The translations under genes and the position numbers were made by a program. From assembly GCF_039521745.1 (NCBI RefSeq), contig NZ_BAAACT010000171.1: a stretch of 64,000 nucleotides of DNA. One strand, 5' to 3'. This document shows positions 1-8,561 of this stretch, piece by piece. The stretch's first letter is position 1; each line of letters starts with the position of its first letter. The notes under the pieces were generated by a model, which searched no databases, had not been told where the DNA came from, and worked only from the letters and a program-made list of their open reading frames with translations. Source of the stretch: Faecalicatena contorta. GTDB taxonomy: Bacteria > Bacillota > Clostridia > Lachnospirales > Lachnospiraceae.

Positions 1-8
1 TGTAAACC

Positions 9-28
9 GACCGCCGGAAACGGCGGTC
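9..28. other. GC-rich perfect hairpin at the window edge
   Basis: An 8-bp perfect stem (gaccgccg / cggcggtc) closes a gaaa loop on the + strand. It lies about 25 bases past the stop of the truncated oxidoreductase gene, so it could end the leftward operon. No T-run follows on the minus strand within the window, so a Rho-independent terminator is only a possibility. Confidence 0.45.
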
Positions 29-52
29 ATAAAATGAACTGGTACTCATGGT

Positions 53-454
53 CTACCGTATACGATTATTCATTGGGTAAAAGCGGTTGTGAAAGTTGAT
101 TCCGTTAACCAGACCTTTTTCAGCAGCCTTTGCGACAAGGGCTTCAGCCTCTTTAATTGTTGTGCACATTGGTTTCTCACAGATCACGCTGATGCCGTGG
201 TCCATGGCGTACATTGCTATTTCGTAATGCGTGTTGTTTGGGGTGCAGATGTGGACCGTATCCAGTTCCACACTGTCGATCATCTCTTTGTAGTCGGAAA
301 AGTAAGACGGAACATTTAATTTTTCGGCTGTTGTTTTCGCGTTGCATGTATCCGTCAATGCTGCTACTTCTACATTTCCAAGCCTCCGCAATGTTTCGAT
401 ATGTACCGCGCCTATAAAACCGGTGCCGATAATTCCAGCTCTGTAAATTTTCAT
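53..454 (-). pseudogene. Truncated Gfo/Idh/MocA-family oxidoreductase (N-terminal domain only)
   Basis: This encodes the Rossmann NAD(P)-binding half of a Gfo/Idh/MocA sugar oxidoreductase. The glycine motif GIIGTGFIGAVH sits at about residues 8-19 and the family signature CEKPMC at about 92-97. Family members are usually 330-400 residues with a C-terminal substrate domain, but this frame stops with TAG after 133 residues, just after the conserved NFHNRFYP segment. None of the frames in the remaining 52 bases restores the domain, and a hairpin follows instead. It is the last gene of the leftward sugar operon, 67 bases after the FGGY kinase. It is probably a deletion remnant. A functional short NAD-binding protein is less likely. 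Confidence 0.75.
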
Positions 455-521
455 AATAAAATCCCTTCTTTCTTAATATTGAAATACGTCTTGGCGTACT
501 TTTGGTGAGCCGCGTGTTAGG

Positions 522-1988
522 TTAAGATAAAAATCGATCTTTGAATGTAGTATACTGTTTTTCCCATTCCTGCGCATTCATGGGGGTATAGCGTTTGGCG
601 GCAAAAGAATTCCGGATGAGTTCTCTGCCCTGTGCTATCGTTTCTATCTTTTTATGGGCTGCTAACTGGACGATGATATTTCCGAGTGCCGTGGCCTCTG
701 CAGGGCCGGAAATGACGGGCAGATTCATTACGTTCGCCGTAAACTGGCACATGAGGCCGCTCTGGGAACCGCCCCCGATTATATTCACGGATTCAAAGTG
801 AATTCCAGTTAAATGTGCTATTTTCTCGATATTCCAGCGATACTTCATTGCCAGACTTTCATTTACGCAGCGGACAATTTGGCCGAGCGAAGAGGGAGCG
901 CCTCCGTAACGGAGCATACAATAATCCTGTATTTTTTCTATCATGCTGCCGGGTGAATAAAATCTTTCATCATCTACATCGATGAGATAGGCGAAGGGCG
1001 GTGCGGTAAGGGCGGCGGCCTCCATTTCGGTATAGGTATATTCCAGGTTTCGTGACCTGTATTCCGCACGGATTTCCTGCAGCAGCCATGTTCCCATAAC
1101 ATTTTTTAATATCCGGTGATGCTCGTTTATGCTGCCTTCATTTGCGATGTTATATTTGTATCCATAGCTGTTGATGATCGGGACACCCGTTTCCGCGCCT
1201 ACAATTGCCCACGTCCCGCAGCTGATGATGGCGGAGTTGGGCAAGCCTGATGAGGCAAGAAAGGCAGATGCGGTGTCGTGCTCGCAGACGGTGGCAGCCG
1301 GAAAACCTTTAGTCCCCAGTTCCCGGTTAAATGCATTGGATGTTCTCCCGAGAATACTGCCGGGAGCTGCTATGGGCGCGAAGATTTGTTTTGGAATTGA
1401 GAACTTTTCTAAAATCCCGGGATGCCAGCTGCTTGTGGAAAAGTCGAACATTTGGCTGACGGATGCAATCGTAAACTCTGTCTTTCTGATCCCTGTCATA
1501 TAGTACAGCAGCAGATCCGGCAGAAATAAAAGCGTATTGTTTTGAAAAAGGTATGACTGGTTCTCCAGAACCATGGTTCCCAGCTGCATCAGGCAGTTAA
1601 AAGGTGCATTCTGGTTCCCAGTCGCCTGGTACAGTTCTTTTTCCGGCATAATCTGGTAGAGCTGCTCCAGGCGGCGGACGGTTCTGCTATCCCTGTAACT
1701 GCGCATTTGTGTTACCAGATCGCCCTCTGGAGAAACCAGCGCAAAATCATTGCAGAAAGAATCGATTCCAAAGGAGTCGATCTGGTCGTCTGCGGCTTCG
1801 ATTGCTTTTTTGATTCCTCTGCATAATTCCTGATAGATCCTCAGGACATCCCAGTATAATCCGTTGTTCATTGAAACTGCGGCATGTTCAAAGCGATGGA
1901 GTGTCTGGAGGGAAATACTGCCGCCCGTATATTTACCCAGAAACATTTTTCCGCCGCTGCCGCCTATGTCGAAAGCTATTAGATTCAT
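522..1988 (-). CDS. FGGY-family carbohydrate kinase, rhamnulokinase-like
   Basis: This is an ATP-dependent sugar kinase of the FGGY family with closest resemblance to rhamnulokinase (RhaB). The N-terminus has the ATPase fold motif AFDIGGSGGK at about residues 6-15, followed by the sugar-binding region with SFGIDSFCNDFALV and SYRDSRT. The C-terminal ATP-binding part includes INIIGGGSQSGLMCQ. At 488 residues it is full length. The ATG at 1988 is preferred over an upstream TTG because GGAGGT lies 5 bases before it. The gene follows a DeoR regulator by 12 bases and shares an operon with a class II aldolase, the usual kinase-then-aldolase logic for deoxy or keto sugars. The exact ketose substrate cannot be read from sequence. 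Confidence 0.85.
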   Translation of the reverse strand: MNLIAFDIGGSGGKMFLGKYTGGSISLQTLHRFEHAAVSMNNGLYWDVLRIYQELCRGIKKAIEAADDQIDSFGIDSFCNDFALVSPEGDLVTQMRSYRDSRTVRRLEQLYQIMPEKELYQATGNQNAPFNCLMQLGTMVLENQSYLFQNNTLLFLPDLLLYYMTGIRKTEFTIASVSQMFDFSTSSWHPGILEKFSIPKQIFAPIAAPGSILGRTSNAFNRELGTKGFPAATVCEHDTASAFLASSGLPNSAIISCGTWAIVGAETGVPIINSYGYKYNIANEGSINEHHRILKNVMGTWLLQEIRAEYRSRNLEYTYTEMEAAALTAPPFAYLIDVDDERFYSPGSMIEKIQDYCMLRYGGAPSSLGQIVRCVNESLAMKYRWNIEKIAHLTGIHFESVNIIGGGSQSGLMCQFTANVMNLPVISGPAEATALGNIIVQLAAHKKIETIAQGRELIRNSFAAKRYTPMNAQEWEKQYTTFKDRFLS

Positions 1989-2000
1989 TGGCAACCTCCG

Positions 2001-2786
2001 TTATGGTGCAATGTGTATTTTGGATGATTCGGAATCGCTTAATCCCAGATAAGCGTAATCGGCCTCATTTGTGGTGATTAAATAGTCGATGTCGGCATAC
2101 TCGCATAAGAAGATTTGCCCGATCGGCTGGAATTTACGGGGGTCAGCCAATAGAAATACTTCTTTTGACGCTTCGACCAGAAATCTTTTTATATCGATTT
2201 CCTGCACTCCCGAGTCCGTAATACGCGATTTTGATGCGATTCCGGTGCACGAAATAAAGGCCTTATTGGGGTAATACTGTCTTGCGTTCTTCATCGTAAT
2301 ATTTCCGTAGAAGGATAAATTGGAACTTTTTAATATCCCGCCTAGACAGACAACCGTATGGTTTGGGTTAACTGCCTTGGCGCATTCCGCTAAAAAGGAA
2401 ATGGAATTTGTTATGATGGTAACCTGCATTTCCGGGGGGAGATTCTTGTATAAGTAGATACAGGTTGTACTGTTGTCTACGAATATGGTGTCCCCATCCT
2501 TGATGAATTTTGCCGCATAACTGCATATTTTTTCTTTTGCCGGTATGTTCTGTACGGTTCGGACGCTGACAGGCGCCTCAGAGGCTGAAGACGGCGCCGG
2601 TTCCTGCCTGCTTAATACTGCGCCCCCGTGGGTGCGCAGCAGCAGCCCGTTTTCGCTTAAAATATTTAAATCTCTTCGAATGGTTTCTCTTGAAACATGA
2701 AAAGTATCTGCAAGTTTTTTCACATCAATCCGTCCGGTCGATTGAAGAGTATTGATAATACGTTCATGCCGCTCTTCTATGTACAT
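2001..2786 (-). CDS. DeoR/GlpR-family transcriptional regulator (paralogue 1)
   Basis: This is a sugar-phosphate-responsive repressor of the DeoR family, 261 residues. The N-terminal winged helix-turn-helix (about residues 5-57) contains VSRETIRRDLNILSENGLL and the family hallmark RTHGGAV. The C-terminal effector domain has VDNSTTCIYL and ITNSISF, typical of the ribose-5-phosphate-isomerase-like fold. It lies between the aldolase (15-base gap) and the FGGY kinase, so it is probably autoregulated with them. A close paralogue lies at 9539-10330. The two share the effector-domain sequence closely, for example CLGGIL, YGNIT and CTGI segments, suggesting related ligands and coordinated control of the island. 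Confidence 0.92.
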   Translation of the reverse strand: MYIEERHERIINTLQSTGRIDVKKLADTFHVSRETIRRDLNILSENGLLLRTHGGAVLSRQEPAPSSASEAPVSVRTVQNIPAKEKICSYAAKFIKDGDTIFVDNSTTCIYLYKNLPPEMQVTIITNSISFLAECAKAVNPNHTVVCLGGILKSSNLSFYGNITMKNARQYYPNKAFISCTGIASKSRITDSGVQEIDIKRFLVEASKEVFLLADPRKFQPIGQIFLCEYADIDYLITTNEADYAYLGLSDSESSKIHIAP

Positions 2787-2801
2787 AAGGGGTACCTGCT
2801 T

Positions 2802-3407
2802 TTAAATTAAGGATTTGGCGATCGTGCAGAAAGCATCGCATTCGATTCTTTCCAACATGCTGTATGCGAGATAAATACTTGGACCGGACACGACGACCCC
2901 ATGCTTGGGCATAATCATTCCAATTGGTTTTTTCTCGGCAGTTTCCCTGTGGTCTTCGAAATACTGATACACGTTGCGTGAAAGCTCTTCTGAATAGGCC
3001 TTGGTCCATTCGATACATCCGACTTCGCCGCGTCCCATGGTGGCCTCTGTGACATTGGGGATGGGTTTTGCTTCTGCGACAAAAGGCATACAGTAGAAGG
3101 GATGGGCGTGAATGGTGCACTCGATTTCCTTAAAATTGCTTAGTATCAGCACATGCATTAACCCTTCTCTGGAAAGTTTTCCTGTCCCCTCCAATATGTT
3201 CTGGTCATAGTCGATTAATAAAAAGTCTTCCGGTTCCATTTCACAGTGGTTTCTTTCAGACATCAGGGAGGGGGAGATCAGGATTCTGTTTTCGTCAACG
3301 CGGACGGCAAAATTGCCTCCGGCTGCATTGGTAAGCCTCTTGTCCCACATCATTTTTGCGACCTTGCACATTTCTTTGCGCATCTCATAATAAGATAAGT
3401 TTGACAT
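2802..3407 (-). CDS. Class II aldolase/adducin-family protein (fuculose/rhamnulose-phosphate aldolase-like)
   Basis: This is a zinc-dependent class II sugar-phosphate aldolase of the L-fuculose-1-phosphate / L-rhamnulose-1-phosphate family, expected to cleave a ketose-1-phosphate to dihydroxyacetone phosphate and an aldehyde. The 201 residues match family length. The metal-ligand motif HAHPFY is at about residues 101-106 and a third histidine is in MPKHGVVVSG near 168. A glutamate in KLSREGLMH near residue 80 could be catalytic. Its neighbours are a PfkB-type kinase upstream and a DeoR regulator plus FGGY kinase downstream, which fits a kinase-aldolase route. Start ATG 3407 has AAAGG upstream. 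Substrate specificity is not determinable here. Confidence 0.88.
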   Translation of the reverse strand: MSNLSYYEMRKEMCKVAKMMWDKRLTNAAGGNFAVRVDENRILISPSLMSERNHCEMEPEDFLLIDYDQNILEGTGKLSREGLMHVLILSNFKEIECTIHAHPFYCMPFVAEAKPIPNVTEATMGRGEVGCIEWTKAYSEELSRNVYQYFEDHRETAEKKPIGMIMPKHGVVVSGPSIYLAYSMLERIECDAFCTIAKSLI

Positions 3408-3489
3408 TTTTATACCTTCTTTCTGTTTTGGTTCACTGTCTTATTGATATTCAGCCGAATAGCTGGCCAAATCTCAATGTGCCAGTACA

Positions 3490-4422
3490 CTAGTTGAGTT
3501 GAGTGATCTTTACCTGACCGGCTAATTTCTTTGCTCTTACGGGATCGAAACCGACAGAGAATCTGGATTCTGCGGTTGCAGCGGAGACGGCCGTTGCTAT
3601 GGTAAGTGTTTTTTCGATTGGATAATTTTTCTCAATGCCGTAGATCATCCCGGATAGAAAACAGTCGCCGCATCCGATGGTATTGCAGACGGAAACTTCC
3701 GGCGGGATTACCCGGTAAATGGTGTCGTTATATTTGACAATGGAACCGTCTCCGCCAAGCGAAACTGCAATGATGGGGATGTTGCAGCGGGATAATGATT
3801 CGATGGCCGAAACGATATCAGCTTCTGTCTGCAGGTCCTTTCCGCATAACTGGGAGAGTTCATCCTGGTTGGGCTTGATCAGGAAAGGGGATGCATCGAG
3901 GCATTTTTCCAGGGTCGGACCGCTTGCATCGAGAAAAATTTTGATTTTTTTATCCTTTAATTTCTGCAGCATATAATTGTAGACACAGGGATCGTAGCAA
4001 TTGCTGGTGTCACCCGAGAGGATCAGTGAATCGTCTGGTTCCAGTTCTTCTATTAGACGAGCGGTGATTTCATCGATGATATCCTGATCAAGAGAAACAC
4101 CGGGAGAAGCCAGCGTAGAGCAATCGCCGTTTTCTTCGATAATAATATAGTTGGTACGGCTGTTTTTTTCTGGTTTCTGCAAAAAATGTACTTCAATACC
4201 ATATTGTTCAAGCATTTGAATAATTTTGGAGCCTGTCTCACCATACGCAATACCGTAAGCTCTGTTGCTGATCCCCATATTATGCAGATTCATTGAGACA
4301 TGGGTTCCCTTTCCACCCATAGAAGCATCATCACTTTGCAGACGATTGGTGATGTTCTTTTTGAATTCGGGCAAAAACAGAAGTTTGTCAATGGCTGGAT
4401 TAAGAGTAAGTGTATGAATCAT
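3490..4422 (-). CDS. PfkB-family kinase, 1-phosphofructokinase/tagatose-6-phosphate kinase type
   Basis: This is a ribokinase-fold sugar kinase of 310 residues. Its N-terminus TLNPAIDKLLF and the early glycine signature MGGKGTHVSMNL (about residues 35-46) are typical of FruK/LacC. The C-terminal signature reads NTIGCGDCFLSGMIYG, with the catalytic aspartate in GCGD in place of the usual GAGD. It would phosphorylate a hexose phosphate at C1 or C6 to a bisphosphate for aldol cleavage. It is first in the leftward operon, with 82 bases to the aldolase gene, and its promoter region is shared with the divergent flavin oxidoreductase. True fructose-1-phosphate kinase activity is possible, but the neighbours suggest another ketose. 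Confidence 0.87.
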   Translation of the reverse strand: MIHTLTLNPAIDKLLFLPEFKKNITNRLQSDDASMGGKGTHVSMNLHNMGISNRAYGIAYGETGSKIIQMLEQYGIEVHFLQKPEKNSRTNYIIIEENGDCSTLASPGVSLDQDIIDEITARLIEELEPDDSLILSGDTSNCYDPCVYNYMLQKLKDKKIKIFLDASGPTLEKCLDASPFLIKPNQDELSQLCGKDLQTEADIVSAIESLSRCNIPIIAVSLGGDGSIVKYNDTIYRVIPPEVSVCNTIGCGDCFLSGMIYGIEKNYPIEKTLTIATAVSAATAESRFSVGFDPVRAKKLAGQVKITQLN

Positions 4423-4596
4423 GTTTTCTCCTTTCTACATACTAAAAATAAGCATGTTTGGTTTTGATTATGACTGAATGTTAACACTAAACGGGCATAA
4501 ACGCAAGTTATAGTTTAAAATATGTGGAATACACACAAAAACAGAAATGGATATTTGTGAAAAACAGACAAAAAGAAAGAAAAACGTGCAAATTTG

Positions 4597-4625
4597 TTGT
4601 AAAAACAGGACAAGTGTGTTAGTAT
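4597..4625 (+). promoter_or_regulatory. Candidate sigma-A promoter for the flavin oxidoreductase/ABC operon
   Basis: TTGTAA and TAGTAT are separated by 17 bases, and the pair ends 44 bases before the start codon. Both boxes match consensus only in part (about 4 of 6 each). The region is the divergent interval between the PfkB kinase and the flavin oxidoreductase. Confidence 0.35.
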
Positions 4626-4669
4626 TCGGTCATAAACAAAAACAAGAAACCAAAGGAGGAACGATTATA

Positions 4670-5911
4670 ATGTCTTACAAAGAAACATTATTACAGCCAA
4701 TTAAAATTGGAAACAGAGTTGCGCAGAACCGATTTTTTATACAGGCGATGGAGTGCAACAAAGAAGATGAAACAGGGAACCCCTCAGAAGAGACAATCCA
4801 GAGATACTGTGATCTTGCAAAAGGAGGCGCGGGGTTAATTTCATTAGAAGCAATCACTGTAACAAGGGAATGCAGGGCAAGAGATAATCAGCTGACGATT
4901 ATGCCGGCCAATGAAAAGCCGCTGACTGAGTTTGTCAGAAGGGTGCATGAAGCAAATCCGGAGACGCTGTTTATCTTCCAGTTAACCCATTCCGGGGAGA
5001 TTTCCAATCCGGAGTTTTCCAGAAGGGTGACACCGAATCCGCTGCCGGGATATGGCGGGGATCTGCTTACAGAAGAAGATGTTGAAAGAATCATGAATTC
5101 TTTCGTAACGGCGGCAGAAATTGCTTACCGGGCGGGCGCGGACGGCATTGATATGAAGCTGTCCCACGGATACCTCGGTTGTCAGATGATCCGTCCGCAT
5201 AACAGCAGGGATTGGAAATACGGCGGAAGCTGGGAAAACAGAAACCGCTTTGCTTTTGAATTAATCGAAAGAATCAGAAAAGCAGTTCCAGATCCGAATT
5301 TCCTGGTCGGTTCCAAGATCTCAGCCTGGGAGGGATTTCCGGGAGGATTTGGAACAGAGGGTCCGGATTCTCCGATTATGGATCTGACAGAGCCAATTAA
5401 GCTGATCCAGGGCCTGGAGGCAAGAGGAGCGAACTTTATTATTCAGTCAGCGGGAAGCCCGTCCATTACGGTAGGTTTAACGCAGGTTGACAAACATGTT
5501 CCATATTATGCTTACTTACATCAGTATTGGGCAAAAGAATTCAGAAAGGCGCTGAAACCGGAAACCGTAGTCATCGGTTCCAACTTCTCCCCGTTTAGAA
5601 GCGGAAAGAATGATTTATGTGCAACAACTCCGGAGGAAAGCAATCTCCTGAATTACGGGGCATGGTGTATTGAGAATGGAGTTACAGATATGGTTGGGCT
5701 TGGACGCCAGTCATTTGCCGATCCTTATCTCCCGAAGAAACTGGCAGAGGGAAAAGAAGATGAGATTAAATACTGTCTGTTGTGTGACAGATGCCTCGAG
5801 CTGCTGATCCAGCAGAGCAAGGTGGGCTGCTGTGTATATGATAAAACAGCACATGAAGAACTTGTCAGAACAAGAAAAGAAAAAGGAAACCTCAGGGTTT
5901 CACATACATAG
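4670..5911 (+). CDS. NADH:flavin oxidoreductase, old yellow enzyme family, single-domain with Fe-S-type cysteines
   Basis: This is an FMN-binding TIM-barrel oxidoreductase related to the N-terminal half of 2,4-dienoyl-CoA reductase. Residues near 165 read SHGYLGCQMIRPHN and continue into YGGSWENRNRF, the family's flavin/substrate motif. Four cysteines near residues 367, 370, 373 and 385 form C-x2-C-x2-C-x11-C, resembling the family's 4Fe-4S site although the middle spacing is one residue shorter than the usual x3. There is no C-terminal FAD/NAD domain, so an electron partner may be separate. ATG 4670 is chosen because AAAGGAGGA ends 9 bases upstream. It leads an operon with a sugar ABC importer, 15 bases before the binding-protein gene, which suggests reduction or redox modification of an imported sugar derivative. 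Confidence 0.87.
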   Translation: MSYKETLLQPIKIGNRVAQNRFFIQAMECNKEDETGNPSEETIQRYCDLAKGGAGLISLEAITVTRECRARDNQLTIMPANEKPLTEFVRRVHEANPETLFIFQLTHSGEISNPEFSRRVTPNPLPGYGGDLLTEEDVERIMNSFVTAAEIAYRAGADGIDMKLSHGYLGCQMIRPHNSRDWKYGGSWENRNRFAFELIERIRKAVPDPNFLVGSKISAWEGFPGGFGTEGPDSPIMDLTEPIKLIQGLEARGANFIIQSAGSPSITVGLTQVDKHVPYYAYLHQYWAKEFRKALKPETVVIGSNFSPFRSGKNDLCATTPEESNLLNYGAWCIENGVTDMVGLGRQSFADPYLPKKLAEGKEDEIKYCLLCDRCLELLIQQSKVGCCVYDKTAHEELVRTRKEKGNLRVSHT

Positions 5912-5926
5912 AAGGAGGAATTGGAA

Positions 5927-6979
5927 ATGAAAAAGAAAATTTTATCAGTTTTATTGATCGCGGCGATGGCAGTTACCATGTGTATAGGATGTGGAAACGG
6001 GAAATCAGATTCTGCGGCGACGGATGCAAAACAGGAAAACAGCACAGCAAAATCGGATAATAAGGAAGCCGACACTAAGGAAGCGGATAGTAAAGGAACG
6101 GTTAACACGGAAGACGGCCTGATTGGAATTGCCCTTCCGTCTGCAGACCATGGCTGGATGGCAGGCTGCATCTATTCCGCACAGGAAGAGGTAAAGGCGC
6201 TGGGGTTAGAGGAAGGGTCAGGCTATAAAATCCTGACATCTGACAGCGTCAATGACCAGGCAAATGATATTGAGGAATTAATTTCTCTCGGATGTACCTC
6301 TATCGTGCTTCTGCCGCATAATGACGAAGTGTCTGTTGCGGCCAAGAAAATTATGGATGCTAATATTAACTTAATTGTGTTTGACCGTAAAGTAACCGGA
6401 GATTATACGGCATATCTGGCGGGTGATAATGCGGGGATCGGCCGTGAAGGCGCAAAATACCTGGGTGATGTCCTGGGAGGAAAAGGAACAATTGCTGTGA
6501 TGTCAGCCCCAAGCGTTGGCTCCGTAAGTGTGGAGAGAACAGAGGCCTTTACGGAAGAAATGGAAAAGAGCTTCCCGGACATGAAGCTGATCCAGGTAAC
6601 GGCGGACGGATTTACACAGGAGGCAGGACTGAAAATGGCAACGGATATGCTGGTTGCAAACCCGGAGATTGATGCGGTATTCTCCATTGATGATGAGCCT
6701 TCACTTGGTATTCTGAAAGCCGTTCAGGAGGCAGGAAGAACCGATATCAAATATATTTCCGGCGGCGGCGGCGCTCAGGCATGGTATCAGAAGATTCAGT
6801 CTGAAGACAGCATTCACTGTTTTACGGAAACATACAGCCCATCCATGATTGCAGATGCAATTGCGCTTGCACAGAAAATCCAGCAGGGCGGAGAATTTGA
6901 GAAAGATACAATCCTTGAACCTGAGACAGTAGATTCCTCAAATGTTGCTGATTATATCAATGCGGATTCACCATATTAA
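5927..6979 (+). CDS. Sugar ABC transporter substrate-binding lipoprotein (RbsB-type, periplasmic-binding-protein-like I)
   Basis: This is an extracytoplasmic sugar-binding lipoprotein of the ribose/galactose-binding family. A signal peptide with a positively charged KKK start and hydrophobic core ends at a lipobox-like CIGC, so Cys22 is the likely lipidated residue. A Ser/Lys/Glu-rich linker spans about 25-65. The mature fold begins with GLIGIALPSADHGWM and includes IVFDRKVTG and AVFSIDDEPSLG, the hinge and ligand regions of this class. ATG 5927 is used because GAAGGAGGA lies 7 bases upstream. A strong hairpin terminator separates it from the ATPase gene, consistent with making binding protein in excess. 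The ligand is probably a pentose or hexose but is unproven. Confidence 0.92.
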   Translation: MKKKILSVLLIAAMAVTMCIGCGNGKSDSAATDAKQENSTAKSDNKEADTKEADSKGTVNTEDGLIGIALPSADHGWMAGCIYSAQEEVKALGLEEGSGYKILTSDSVNDQANDIEELISLGCTSIVLLPHNDEVSVAAKKIMDANINLIVFDRKVTGDYTAYLAGDNAGIGREGAKYLGDVLGGKGTIAVMSAPSVGSVSVERTEAFTEEMEKSFPDMKLIQVTADGFTQEAGLKMATDMLVANPEIDAVFSIDDEPSLGILKAVQEAGRTDIKYISGGGGAQAWYQKIQSEDSIHCFTETYSPSMIADAIALAQKIQQGGEFEKDTILEPETVDSSNVADYINADSPY

Positions 6980-7001
6980 ATTCCGCAGTTAAAAATAACA
7001 T

Positions 7002-7034
7002 AAAACGCCTGAGAGTAGCTGCTCAGGCGTTTTT
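7002..7034 (+). terminator. Intrinsic terminator/attenuator inside the ABC operon
   Basis: A perfect 12-bp stem (aaaacgcctgag / ctcaggcgtttt) closes an 8-base loop and ends in a T-run. It lies 22 bases after the binding-protein stop and before the ATPase ribosome binding site. Partial read-through would give more binding protein than membrane components. Confidence 0.88.
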
Positions 7035-7051
7035 AGAACAGAGGTGATAAA

Positions 7052-8545
7052 ATGAGTGATTACGTTGTGCAGATGAAAGGGATTGAAAAATCATACGGCA
7101 GAAATGAAGTGCTTCATGGAGTCGATTTCCTGCTCGAAAAGGGAAGTATTCACGCTCTTTTAGGTGAGAATGGCACGGGTAAAACGACCCTGATGAATAT
7201 TCTTACAGGCATCATTCCCGGCAACAAAGGGGAGATTACCGTGGACGGGAGAGTCATGCTGGTGAATGGGACAACCGTGGAACAAGCTTCAGAAATTGCA
7301 TTTATCCATCAGGAGCTGGCATTAATCAACGATCTGAATGTTTTTGAGAATCTTTTTCTCGGATGTGAAATAAAAAGGCAGGGAAAGCTGCAGAAAAAGG
7401 TGATGTATGAGAAGTCGAAAGAAATTCTGGAATTGATGGATATCCATCTGGATCCAAAGACCATGGTATCTGATCTGAACGCTTCTTATAAGCAGGTTAT
7501 CGAAATTGCAAGGGCCCTGATGAAGAAGGCAAAGGTGATTGTCATGGATGAGCCGACTACGGCTCTCACAAACGTTGAAATAGAGCATGTTTTTAAAATT
7601 ATGAATAACCTGAGGGAACAGGGCGTCAGCATTATATTTATTTCTCATAAATTGAACGAAGTCGTTGAGATCTGCGACAGCTATACGATCATGCGGGACG
7701 GCTGCGTGGTGCAGGCCGGCAGAGTGGATGGGAATATTACGGAGGAAGATCTTGCACGGTATATGGTGGGCAAAGACCTCAACTATGATGAATTGTACAA
7801 GGACCGGACAATCGGCGGAGAGATACTGAGAACGGAAAATCTTTCACGGGATCGTGAATTTAAAGATATTAATATTTCGGTCGGAAAGGGGGAGATTGTT
7901 GGAATTACAGGACTGCTTGGAGACGGCCGTTTTGAACTTATGAGTACGGTTTATGGGTGTAATAAGGACTATGAAGGTAAGATTTACTTACATAACACGG
8001 AATGCAAAATGAATCATGTGCAGAAAGCCAGGCGTGCCAGAATCGCATACCTGCCTAGAAACAGAAAAGAAAATGGAATTATTAAAGACTTGAGTGTGGG
8101 TGAAAACGCGACGATCTCCATTATCGATAAGATCAGAAGAGGGCCCTTTATTCATCATAAGAAAGATAAAAAACTGGTGGATGATTATGTGCAGCAGTTA
8201 AACATTAAGGTAAAAGATACGGGGGATCTGATCACAAGCCTTTCCGGCGGAAATCAGCAGAAAGTGATGCTGGCGCGGGCGCTCAGCTCAAATCCGGAAC
8301 TGGTCATTTTGGACAACCCGACGCAGGGAGTGGATATCGGAGCGAAGCTGGAGATTTACAGTATTATTATGAAGCTGGCGGAACAGGGAGTCAGTTTTGT
8401 AGTTCTCTCCAGTGAAGCGCACGAAGTATTAATGCTTTGTGACCGGATATACGTGATGTTCCATGGAGAAATGCGAAAAGAGTTCTCCCGGGAAGAAGCC
8501 AATGAAGAGGATATTATGATAGCGGCTACCGGCGGGACAATATAG
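7052..8545 (+). CDS. Sugar ABC transporter ATP-binding protein, RbsA/MglA type (tandem ATPase)
   Basis: This is a duplicated-domain ATPase that powers CUT2-class monosaccharide import. Domain 1 has Walker A GENGTGKTT at about residues 38-46 and Walker B VIVMDEPTTAL. Its signature region (DLNASYKQVIEIARAL) deviates from LSxGQ. Domain 2 has the degenerate P-loop GLLGDGRFEL usual for RbsA proteins but an intact LSGGNQQKVMLARAL signature and Walker B LVILDNPTQGVD. At 497 residues it is full length. AGAGGTGA precedes the ATG. The permease gene follows 16 bases later. It belongs with the binding protein at 5927-6979 despite the intervening terminator. Confidence 0.94.
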   Translation: MSDYVVQMKGIEKSYGRNEVLHGVDFLLEKGSIHALLGENGTGKTTLMNILTGIIPGNKGEITVDGRVMLVNGTTVEQASEIAFIHQELALINDLNVFENLFLGCEIKRQGKLQKKVMYEKSKEILELMDIHLDPKTMVSDLNASYKQVIEIARALMKKAKVIVMDEPTTALTNVEIEHVFKIMNNLREQGVSIIFISHKLNEVVEICDSYTIMRDGCVVQAGRVDGNITEEDLARYMVGKDLNYDELYKDRTIGGEILRTENLSRDREFKDINISVGKGEIVGITGLLGDGRFELMSTVYGCNKDYEGKIYLHNTECKMNHVQKARRARIAYLPRNRKENGIIKDLSVGENATISIIDKIRRGPFIHHKKDKKLVDDYVQQLNIKVKDTGDLITSLSGGNQQKVMLARALSSNPELVILDNPTQGVDIGAKLEIYSIIMKLAEQGVSFVVLSSEAHEVLMLCDRIYVMFHGEMRKEFSREEANEEDIMIAATGGTI

Positions 8546-8561
8546 GAAATGAGGTGAATAT

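Noticed and set aside
4547..4669. Extended N-terminus of the flavin oxidoreductase from ATG 4547
   Set aside because: The extension is lysine/cysteine-rich, unlike the family, and the consensus ribosome binding site points to ATG 4670.
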